Shown one piece after another: positions 1-5,461 of a DNA stretch of 5,461 nt. Origin of the DNA: Mariprofundus sp. (lineage in GTDB: Bacteria; Pseudomonadota; Zetaproteobacteria; Mariprofundales; Mariprofundaceae); assembly GCA_021772845.1 (NCBI GenBank), contig JAJFLF010000267.1, positions 1 to 5,461 on the forward strand. Direction: 5' to 3'. The notes below the pieces were generated by a model that saw nothing but the letters and a program-made list of their open reading frames with translations, was not told the origin of the DNA and did no database searches. Within the stretch, counting starts at the first letter, position 1. Every line of letters begins with the position of its first letter. Position numbers and translations under genes: made by a program.

Positions 1-47
1 AGGTGAATGTGCGCAGAGAAGATCGTGTGCGCAAGGTGAGTATGTAA
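1..47 (+). CDS. nuoJ: NADH-quinone oxidoreductase subunit J, C-terminal tail (partial)
   Basis: Only the end of the gene lies in the window. The frame starting at base 3 reads VNVRREDRVRKVSM and stops at TAA 45-47; the two bases before it (AG) would fit the end of a Gln codon. A basic tail with a 'DRVR.V.M' pattern directly upstream of nuoK is typical of the cytoplasmic C-terminus of NuoJ, a complex I membrane subunit next to NuoK and NuoA. The stop shares its last A with the nuoK ATG (TAATG, one-base overlap), an arrangement that suggests translational coupling. The identification rests on gene order and this short tail, since none of the membrane helices is in the window. Confidence 0.82.
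   Translation, partial: VNVRREDRVRKVSM
33..40 (+). promoter_or_regulatory. Ribosome binding site of nuoK
   Basis: AAGGTGAG lies inside the end of nuoJ and ends six bases before the ATG at 47. The nuoK frame is open back to the window edge but contains no other ATG, GTG or TTG codon there, so this site fixes the start at 47. Confidence 0.7.
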
Positions 48-352
48 TGGTTGGATTATCTGAATACCTCATTGTTGCAGCTGCACTGTTTTCACTTGGT
101 GTGATCGGGCTGTTTCTAAACCGTAAAAATGTCATCGCAATCTTGATGTGCATTGAGCTGATGTTATTGGCTGTGAATATTAACCTGGTGGCTTTTTCAC
201 ACTTTTTGAATGATATATCCGGTCAAATTTTTGTGTTTTTTGTATTAACCGTAGCCGCTTGTGAAGTAGCTATTGGTTTGGCAATTCTGGTGAGCTTCTA
301 TCGACTACGTCGTTCGATTGAAATTGAAGACATCAATACGTTGCAGGGTTAA
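47..352 (+). CDS. nuoK: NADH-quinone oxidoreductase subunit K
   Basis: NuoK (homologue of mitochondrial ND4L) is a small inner-membrane subunit of complex I that couples quinone reduction to proton translocation next to NuoJ and NuoN. The 101-residue product matches the usual length of about 100. Three membrane helices are visible at about residues 7-24, 29-51 and 60-86. The hallmark FLNRKNVI segment (23-30) follows helix 1. Both buried glutamates of the family are present: E37 in IELMLLAVNIN, and E73 in ACEVAIGLAI, corresponding to E. coli E36 and E72. The C-terminus ends in the typical acidic 'IEIEDINTLQG' tail. The start is set by a good Shine-Dalgarno sequence and by the length match. The gene overlaps nuoJ by one base and is followed 11 bases later by nuoL. 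Nothing is unusual in it. Confidence 0.98.
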   Translation: MVGLSEYLIVAAALFSLGVIGLFLNRKNVIAILMCIELMLLAVNINLVAFSHFLNDISGQIFVFFVLTVAACEVAIGLAILVSFYRLRRSIEIEDINTLQG

Positions 353-359
353 GGGGGAG
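353..359 (+). promoter_or_regulatory. Ribosome binding site of nuoL, supporting a GTG start
   Basis: GGGGGAG begins immediately after the nuoK stop codon and ends four bases before GTG 364. No in-frame ATG lies near the N-terminus, so this site is the main evidence that nuoL begins at a GTG codon. The spacing is rather short but workable. Confidence 0.65.
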
Positions 360-363
360 TAAA

Positions 364-2358
364 GTGGAAGTAACGGCATTGAATACTACTGAACTGCTCG
401 CCATTCCTGCATTGCCACTGTTGGCAGCGCTGTTGGTCGGCCTGTTTGGGTGGGCTTTAAAAGAAAAACTATCGCATATTATAACCTCCGGTGCTGTCAT
501 TTTGTCAGCCCTGCTGTCTGTGCATGTCTTTACGCAGGTTTTGGCCGGCGCATCGTTTGAGGGCAACTTCTGGACGTGGATGGTAGCCGGTGATTTTGTT
601 GTACCGGTAGGTATGCTGATTGATCGCCTGACCGTAATCATGATGATCACTGTAACCATCGTATCTGCCTGTGTGCATATTTATACCATCGGTTATATGC
701 ATGGTGATCCGGGTTACTCGCGTTTCTTCTCGTATATCTCCGCCTTTACCTTCTCCATGTTGGTGCTGGTTATGGGTAATAACTTCTTCACGCTGTTCTT
801 TGGCTGGGAAGCGGTGGGTCTGTTCTCATATTTACTGATCGGTTTCTGGTACAAACGTGAGTCTGCCAACCATGCTGCAATGAAAGCATTTATTGTGAAT
901 CGCATTGGTGATTTCGGTTTTCTTGTCGGTGTTCTGGCAGTTTGGTACTTCTTTGGCAGCGTCGAGTATTCTGTTGTCTTCGCCATGGTGCCTGATCTGG
1001 TTGCACAAAATGCATCACTCAGTTTCTTTGATTGGGAATTTTCAGCGATCACCTTTATTTGTCTGGCCCTGTTTATTGGTGCGATGGGTAAATCCGGTCA
1101 GGTGCCGTTGCACACATGGCTACCGGACTCCATGGAAGGCCCAACACCTATCTCTGCATTGATCCATGCTGCAACGATGGTGACTGCGGGTGTGTTTATG
1201 GTGGCTCGCCTCTCTCCAATGTTTGAGTTCTCTGAAGTTGCACTTGCTGCAGTGGTATTGGTTGGTGCGATAACAGCCTGGATGTGCGCAACGATCGGAT
1301 TGGTGCAGAACGATATTAAACGCGTGATTGCATATTCTACCTGTTCACAGCTGGGTTATATGTTTGTTGCCTGTGGTGTATCGGCATATTCAGCCGGTAT
1401 CTTTCATCTGATGACACATGCTTATTTTAAAGCACTGTTATTCCTGGCAGCTGGTTCTGTGATTCATGCGGTTCTGGCTCAGCAGGATATTCGTAAGATG
1501 GGTCAGCTGCGCAAATATATGCCAGTTACTTATATCACGATGTTGTTGGCGGCCCTTGCTCTCTCAGGCGTACCTCCATTCGCTGGTTTCTTCTCCAAAG
1601 ATCTGATTATTGAAGCAACCATGATGCGTGAGTTTACGGAATACGGCTGGGTCGGCACGTTTGCTTCGTTTGCACTGTTGACCGGTGTCTTTATGACTGC
1701 TTTCTATACATTCCGTATGTTCTTCCTGACATTCCATAACTCTGATCGCGTAGATCCCCAAACCAAAGCGCAACTGCATGAGTCTCCTAAAGTGATTACC
1801 ATTCCATTGGTGGTTCTTGCTATCGGCGCTGTGTTTTCCGGTATGTGGGGCGTGATGTATCTGGATATTGCTAACCCGGAAATTGCTAAAGGCTTTTTCG
1901 GAACCAGCTTGTTTGTTCTTGATGCCCATAATCCGCTCATGAAACTGGCTGAGCACGGAGAGCATGGTATGTTCCACTTTTTACTGACCATGCCGTTCTG
2001 GTTGGCTATCGGTGGTATTAGTCTGGCTTATGTGATGTATTTCCGTGAAACGGCCATGCCTGCCAAGATTGCGAAAGCCGCAGGTCCACTTTATACATTT
2101 TTATTGAATAAATGGTACTGGGATGAGTTCTACGATCGATACGTTGTGGCACCTACCTGCCGTCTGGGTAATTTCTTCTGGAAAACCGGTGACCTTGGAA
2201 TGATTGATAAGGGTGTTATTCACCGTGGTGTTATTGATTCGATTAAAAATGGTGCCGCGCGCATGCGGGCGATGCAAACCGGAATGGTATTTCATTATGC
2301 ATTTGCGATGGTTATAGGTGTCTTCGGATTCCTTACCTATTTGCTGTTGAACGGTTAA
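364..2358 (+). CDS. nuoL: NADH-quinone oxidoreductase subunit L
   Basis: NuoL (ND5 homologue) is the most distal antiporter-like proton-pumping subunit of the complex I membrane arm. The product has 664 residues, somewhat longer than the 613 of E. coli but within the family range. By comparison with E. coli NuoL the key residues are E149 (FFGWEAVGLFSYLLIGF), D183 (NRIGD), K243 (GKSGQVPLHTWLPDSMEGP), H268, K319 (NDIKRVIAYS), H348, H352 and K356 (HLMTHAYFKALLF), and K412 (GFFSKD). All are present, so both half-channels look intact. The region from about 581 (LNKWYWDEFYDRYVV) to about 640 corresponds to the long lateral helix lying along NuoM and NuoN, and a final membrane helix spans about 643-662. 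A His-rich loop (H531, H534, H538) precedes the helix at about 539-559. The start is GTG 364, chosen from its Shine-Dalgarno sequence and the absence of a nearby ATG. The gene sits 11 bases after nuoK and 15 before nuoM. Confidence 0.98.
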   Translation: MEVTALNTTELLAIPALPLLAALLVGLFGWALKEKLSHIITSGAVILSALLSVHVFTQVLAGASFEGNFWTWMVAGDFVVPVGMLIDRLTVIMMITVTIVSACVHIYTIGYMHGDPGYSRFFSYISAFTFSMLVLVMGNNFFTLFFGWEAVGLFSYLLIGFWYKRESANHAAMKAFIVNRIGDFGFLVGVLAVWYFFGSVEYSVVFAMVPDLVAQNASLSFFDWEFSAITFICLALFIGAMGKSGQVPLHTWLPDSMEGPTPISALIHAATMVTAGVFMVARLSPMFEFSEVALAAVVLVGAITAWMCATIGLVQNDIKRVIAYSTCSQLGYMFVACGVSAYSAGIFHLMTHAYFKALLFLAAGSVIHAVLAQQDIRKMGQLRKYMPVTYITMLLAALALSGVPPFAGFFSKDLIIEATMMREFTEYGWVGTFASFALLTGVFMTAFYTFRMFFLTFHNSDRVDPQTKAQLHESPKVITIPLVVLAIGAVFSGMWGVMYLDIANPEIAKGFFGTSLFVLDAHNPLMKLAEHGEHGMFHFLLTMPFWLAIGGISLAYVMYFRETAMPAKIAKAAGPLYTFLLNKWYWDEFYDRYVVAPTCRLGNFFWKTGDLGMIDKGVIHRGVIDSIKNGAARMRAMQTGMVFHYAFAMVIGVFGFLTYLLLNG

Positions 2359-2366
2359 GGGGAGAG
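2357..2366 (+). promoter_or_regulatory. Ribosome binding site of nuoM
   Basis: AAGGGGAGAG overlaps the last two bases of the nuoL stop codon and ends seven bases before ATG 2374. Termination of nuoL therefore occurs on the binding site for nuoM, which suggests coupled translation. Confidence 0.65.
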
Positions 2367-2373
2367 AACGACG

Positions 2374-3945
2374 ATGGAACTACATAACGTTCTGGACTTT
2401 CCAATCCTGTCGCTGAGCATCTTTTTGCCAACGCTGGGTGCATTGGTTATCTGGTTATTCGTGCGCGGTGATAATGCTGTGCGCTGGGCATCATTGATTG
2501 TTGCAGTTGCAACATTCTTAGTGACATTGCCACTGGCGTTGCAATTCGATACGACAACTGCGCATATGCAGTTTGAGGAATTCCATCACTGGATTCCTGC
2601 ATTTAATATCAATTACCAACTGGGTATCGATGGCATCTCTATGCCATTCATTGTATTGACCAGTTTGTTGACTGTGATTTGTATCATCTCGGCCTGGTCA
2701 TGTATTCAGACTCGCGTGAAAGAATATATGATTGCCTTCCTGGTGTTGGAAACAACCTTGATCGGTGTATTCAGTTCTCTTGATGCAATTCTGTTCTACT
2801 TCTTCTGGGAAGCGTTGCTCATTCCGATGTATCTGATCATTGGTATCTGGGGTGGTAAGAACCGCGTTTATGCTACCATCAAGTTCTTCCTGTATACCCT
2901 TGCCGGTTCAGTGTTGATGTTGATTGCAGTGCTTGCAATGTACTACAAAGCAGGTAACACCTTCAGCATGCTGGCCTTCATGGATTATCCATTTGATTTC
3001 ACATGGCAGTTCTGGATCTGGATTGCGTTCTTTATCGCCTTTGCAGTGAAGGTGCCGATGTGGCCAGTGCATACATGGTTGCCGGATGCGCATACTGAAG
3101 CGCCTACCGCGGGTTCTGTGATTCTGGCTGGTATCCTGTTGAAGATGGGTGCCTACGGCTTTTTGCGTTTCTCACTACCTATGTTGCCGGATGCATCGCA
3201 ATACTTTGTTCCATTGATGGTCTCTCTCTCTCTGGTGGCGATTGTATATATTTCACTGGTCGCAATGATGCAGACCGATATGAAACGATTGATCGCTTAT
3301 TCGTCCATTGCGCATATGGGTTTTGTAACACTGTGTACATTCATGTTTACACAGGCCGCACTTGAAGGCGCGGTGATTGGTATGATCTCTCATGGTTTTG
3401 TTGCTGCTGCACTGTTTCTTTGTGTCGGTGTGATGTATGACCGATTGCATACACGAGAGATCGGTGATTATGGTGGTGTAGTCAATGTGATGCCTGTATT
3501 TGCTGCTGTTTTTCTGTTTTTCTGCATGGCGAACATTGCATTGCCTGGAGCATCTGCATTTGTGGGTGAAATCATGGTGTTGATTGGTACGTTTGAAGCA
3601 GCCCCAACTCACTTAGGTGTTTCACCTATGTGGATAGCCGTTGCTGCTGCGACCTCTGTAGTGCTGTCGGCTTGTTATACATTGTGGATGTATAAGCGTG
3701 TGGTCATGGGCGAGTTGGTTAAAGATAGTGTCAAGACCATGCAGGATATGACGTTCCGGGAGTTTGGTTATTTTGTGCCATTGATAGCTCTTACACTGTG
3801 GATCGGTTTTTATCCGCTGTCAGTACTGGATTTCTTGCACGTGTCCGTATCTCATCTGATTGATCAGGTTTCAACATCTAAGTTAGATGCCGCTGCGGCT
3901 CTGCTTCAGGCTATGCCTGCTGCTGATGCAGCAGTGCATCATTGA
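2374..3945 (+). CDS. nuoM: NADH-quinone oxidoreductase subunit M
   Basis: NuoM (ND4 homologue) is the middle antiporter-like proton-pumping subunit of the complex I membrane arm, between NuoL and NuoN. The 523 residues compare with 509 in E. coli. Signature residues are all present: E146 in FYFFWEALLIPMYLIIGIWG (TM5), K226 and H233 in KVPMWPVHTWLPDAHTEAP (TM7), K257 in GILLKMGAYG (TM8), K304 in MKRLIAYSSIAHMGF with H314, H340 in MISHGF, and the channel-exit E399 in FVGEIMVLIG (TM12). These match E. coli E144, K234, K265 and E407 by motif. Two points are odd. The loop before E399 reads ALPGASAFVGE, where GLPGTSGFVGE-like wording is usual. The C-terminus carries an Ala-rich tail ending in two His (about 503-523). 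ATG 2374 follows a strong Shine-Dalgarno sequence and gives the expected N-terminus. The gene lies 15 bases after nuoL and 12 before nuoN. Confidence 0.98.
   Translation: MELHNVLDFPILSLSIFLPTLGALVIWLFVRGDNAVRWASLIVAVATFLVTLPLALQFDTTTAHMQFEEFHHWIPAFNINYQLGIDGISMPFIVLTSLLTVICIISAWSCIQTRVKEYMIAFLVLETTLIGVFSSLDAILFYFFWEALLIPMYLIIGIWGGKNRVYATIKFFLYTLAGSVLMLIAVLAMYYKAGNTFSMLAFMDYPFDFTWQFWIWIAFFIAFAVKVPMWPVHTWLPDAHTEAPTAGSVILAGILLKMGAYGFLRFSLPMLPDASQYFVPLMVSLSLVAIVYISLVAMMQTDMKRLIAYSSIAHMGFVTLCTFMFTQAALEGAVIGMISHGFVAAALFLCVGVMYDRLHTREIGDYGGVVNVMPVFAAVFLFFCMANIALPGASAFVGEIMVLIGTFEAAPTHLGVSPMWIAVAAATSVVLSACYTLWMYKRVVMGELVKDSVKTMQDMTFREFGYFVPLIALTLWIGFYPLSVLDFLHVSVSHLIDQVSTSKLDAAAALLQAMPAADAAVHH
3221..3233 (+). 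repeat. TC dinucleotide run inside nuoM
   Basis: Six and a half copies of TC (TCTCTCTCTCTCT) lie within nuoM and encode part of V-S-L-S-L-V at about residues 283-288, in a membrane helix. The run is short and in frame, and it is probably a by-product of alternating Ser and Leu codons. Confidence 0.6.
3924..3941 (+). other. Small hairpin at the 3' end of nuoM
   Basis: TGATGCA (3924-3930), loop GCAG (3931-3934) and TGCATCA (3935-3941) form a perfect 7-bp stem with a four-base loop. It covers the last codons of nuoM and ends four bases before the nuoN Shine-Dalgarno sequence. A competing 6-bp stem CTGCTG/CAGCAG (3920-3925 with 3929-3934, loop ATG) overlaps it. There is no following T-run, so it is not a terminator. 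A role in pacing translation of nuoN is possible but is only inferred. Confidence 0.35.
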
Positions 3946-3951
3946 AGGAAG
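3945..3951 (+). promoter_or_regulatory. Ribosome binding site of nuoN
   Basis: AAGGAAG begins on the last base of the nuoM stop codon TGA and ends six bases before ATG 3958. This supports the chosen start and possible translational coupling to nuoM. Confidence 0.65.
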
Positions 3952-3957
3952 TAAACC

Positions 3958-5421
3958 ATGGCTAATGTGACATTCCCGTTTCCGTTCCCTGATCATCTGA
4001 TCACACTGCTGCCCGAAATGATTGTGGCAGCGTTGGCGATGGTCCTGCTGCTGGTAGATCTGTTCATCTCAAAAGAGAATAAGATATGGACTGCATACCT
4101 TGCGATCATGACCATTGTTGTGGCTGCAATTGCAACCATTCAGCTCTATCCGGCTGGCACTATCGAAGCGTTTTATGGTTTCTTTGTATTTGATCCATTT
4201 GCGGCCTTTAGCAAGTTGCTCATCTTTGCAGCTACGGCGATCTCGATCATTATCTCCATTGATTATATGAAGGATGAGAATCATGTCGGTGAATATTATG
4301 TGCTGATGCTGTTTGCCATGCTGGGCATGATGCTGATGGTCTCAGCAACCAACTTCATTATTCTCTATCTCGGCATGGAGCTTATGGCTCTGTGTATCTA
4401 TGTGTTGGTGGGTTACCAGCGTGAAGTATTGCGCTCAAATGAAGCTGCGCTGAAATATTTCATTCTCGGTGCACTCTCATCTTGCATGTTGTTATACGGT
4501 ATCACGTTCCTCTATGGTGTAAGTGGGAGCTTTGATTATTCCGGTATGGGGGCGGCACTCTCTGCAGCAGATAATGCTTCTGATCCAGCTGTATTGCTTG
4601 GTTTGGTGTTCTTGCTGGCTGGTCTTGCGTTTAAGGTGTCGATGGCACCGTTTCATATGTGGACTCCTGATGCATATGAAGGTGCACCAACGCCAATTAC
4701 AGCCTTTATGTCTGTTGCGCCTAAAGTGGCAGGGTTTGTAGTGATTATCCGCATTGCGGTTGATGCTTTGCCTGCTCTGCAGGCTGAGTACATGACTATC
4801 CTGACTGGCATGGCAATTCTAACGATGGCTGTGGGTAATCTTGCAGCTATAGCACAGCGCAATATCAAACGCATGCTGGCCTACTCTACTGTCGGTCATG
4901 TTGGTTTTGTGATTTTGGGTGTGATTGCAGGTAATGCTGAGGGTTATGCTGGTATTCTGATCTATCTGTCCATCTATCTGATTATGACACTTGGTATATT
5001 CGCAATCATCATATTGATGCGTCGTGAAGGTATTCAGGGCGAGTTACTGGATGATTTTGCAGGTTTGTCAAAAGTACGACCGGGTTATGCACTTGCTATG
5101 GGCCTGTTCCTCTTTTCACTCGGTGGTATTCCATTCCTAGCAGGGTTCTGGGCTAAATACGCTGTGTTTATTGCCGCTATCGAAGCAGGACATCTCTATC
5201 TGGTGCTATATGCATTGTTGTTTTCAGCAGTTGGTGCTTTTTATTATATTCGCGTGGTTAAATACATCTACTTCGATGAAGCACGTGTTGAGTTTGTGTT
5301 CGCTGAGAGTAGGATGATGCAAGCTACAGTTGTGATCACAGCTATTGCAATTGTTGCGCTGGGTGTTTATCCCGATCCGTTAATGGATGCATGTAAAGCG
5401 GCTGTTGTTGGATTGATATAA
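3958..5421 (+). CDS. nuoN: NADH-quinone oxidoreductase subunit N
   Basis: NuoN (ND2 homologue) is the antiporter-like proton-pumping subunit of complex I closest to NuoK. Its 487 residues nearly equal the 485 of E. coli. The conserved charges are in place: E141 in LGMELMALCIYVLVGY (TM5), K226 in AGLAFKVSMAPFHMWTPDAY (TM7, with H233), K256 in SVAPKVAGF (TM8), K304 in QRNIKRMLAYSTVGHVGF with H314, and K400 in LAGFWAKY (TM12). The segment YLIMTLGIFA (340-349) lacks the His/Lys seen at the matching place in NuoL, which is normal for NuoN. The N-terminus has a short Phe-Pro repeat (FPFPFP, residues 6-11). ATG 3958 is preceded by a clear Shine-Dalgarno sequence and gives the expected protein length. 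This is usually the last nuo gene of the operon. No terminator is seen in the 40 bases that follow. Confidence 0.98.
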   Translation: MANVTFPFPFPDHLITLLPEMIVAALAMVLLLVDLFISKENKIWTAYLAIMTIVVAAIATIQLYPAGTIEAFYGFFVFDPFAAFSKLLIFAATAISIIISIDYMKDENHVGEYYVLMLFAMLGMMLMVSATNFIILYLGMELMALCIYVLVGYQREVLRSNEAALKYFILGALSSCMLLYGITFLYGVSGSFDYSGMGAALSAADNASDPAVLLGLVFLLAGLAFKVSMAPFHMWTPDAYEGAPTPITAFMSVAPKVAGFVVIIRIAVDALPALQAEYMTILTGMAILTMAVGNLAAIAQRNIKRMLAYSTVGHVGFVILGVIAGNAEGYAGILIYLSIYLIMTLGIFAIIILMRREGIQGELLDDFAGLSKVRPGYALAMGLFLFSLGGIPFLAGFWAKYAVFIAAIEAGHLYLVLYALLFSAVGAFYYIRVVKYIYFDEARVEFVFAESRMMQATVVITAIAIVALGVYPDPLMDACKAAVVGLI

Positions 5422-5431
5422 GGTTATTTCA

Positions 5432-5461
5432 ATGATTGTCTATAAACAAACATGTGAAATA
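5432..5461 (+). CDS. Possible start of a downstream gene (partial, unidentified)
   Basis: ATG 5432 opens a frame of ten codons (MIVYKQTCEI) that runs off the window without a stop. A weak Shine-Dalgarno sequence (AAGG, 5420-5423) overlaps the nuoN stop codon and lies eight bases upstream, and no terminator separates it from nuoN. The frame could therefore be a co-transcribed gene ten bases after nuoN. In many proteobacteria a biotin-protein ligase (birA) gene, often with a type III pantothenate kinase gene, follows nuoN. Ten residues are too few to test this, and a chance open frame is also possible. Confidence 0.4.
   Translation, partial: MIVYKQTCEI

Noticed and set aside
9..31. Direct repeat GTGCGC at 9-14 and 26-31
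   Set aside because: It merely encodes two Val-Arg pairs in the NuoJ tail and is too short to be significant.
333..659. A 108-codon open frame on the - strand across the nuoK-nuoL junction
   Set aside because: It is antisense to the end of nuoK and the start of nuoL. The product resembles no known protein, and the overlapping genes explain the sequence fully.
905..1162. An 85-codon + strand open frame in another phase inside nuoL
   Set aside because: It overlaps the most conserved part of NuoL (around K243), so it is best read as an out-of-frame by-product.
1564..1977. A 137-codon open frame on the - strand within nuoL
   Set aside because: It lies wholly antisense to well-conserved nuoL coding sequence. 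Its translation is low-complexity and rich in His, Lys and Ser with no recognisable domain, as expected for a shadow frame.
3253..3612. A 119-codon open frame on the - strand within nuoM
   Set aside because: The translation is Cys/His/Lys-rich without ordered metal-binding spacing, and it is antisense to conserved NuoM helices. It is a shadow frame, not a zinc-finger protein.
3911..3957. The hairpin near the nuoM-nuoN junction as a transcription terminator
   Set aside because: The stem is short, ends inside nuoM and is followed by a purine-rich Shine-Dalgarno sequence instead of a T-run.
4523..4741. A 72-codon + strand open frame in another phase inside nuoN
   Set aside because: Its Leu/Cys/Trp-rich translation is the out-of-frame reading of nuoN codons for the conserved TM7-TM8 region.

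Overview
The window is an ordinary stretch of a bacterial respiratory operon. It holds the distal, membrane-arm end of the NADH:quinone oxidoreductase (complex I, NDH-1) operon in canonical order, all on the + strand: the last codons of nuoJ, then complete nuoK, nuoL, nuoM and nuoN. The first codons of what may be another gene start just before the right edge. I see no mobile element, RNA gene, CRISPR array, prophage or defence system, and no evidence of an undescribed system.

Layout: nuoJ (C-terminal tail only) ends at 47 and overlaps the nuoK start by one base (TAATG). nuoK runs 47-352, nuoL 364-2358 (GTG start), nuoM 2374-3945 and nuoN 3958-5421. The three gaps between nuoK and nuoN are 11, 15 and 12 bases, and each is essentially filled by a purine-rich Shine-Dalgarno sequence. 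No promoter or rho-independent terminator is visible, so the genes are presumably read from a promoter upstream of the window. A short open frame starts at 5432, after a weak Shine-Dalgarno sequence, and runs off the end.

How the genes work together: NuoL, NuoM and NuoN are the three antiporter-like (Mrp-type) subunits, each providing a proton half-channel pair. NuoK, with NuoJ, links them to the quinone-reaction module. The key charged residues known from Escherichia coli complex I are all present: the Glu of TM5 and Lys of TM7 in all three large subunits, the TM8 Lys (NuoL, as the HAxFK lysine in a later helix, NuoM and NuoN), the terminal Lys or Glu of TM12, and both buried Glu of NuoK. 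The set therefore looks intact and functional.

Organism: gene order, spacing and protein wording (for example NDIKRVIAYSTCSQLGYM in NuoL) fit Pseudomonadota or a close relative with moderate GC (mid-40s percent by eye). A Zetaproteobacteria-like or gammaproteobacterial source is possible, but this is an impression and cannot be settled from the sequence alone. The small points worth a second look are substitutions in the NuoM TM12 loop, a hairpin overlapping the end of nuoM, a TC-dinucleotide run in nuoM and the unidentified downstream start.
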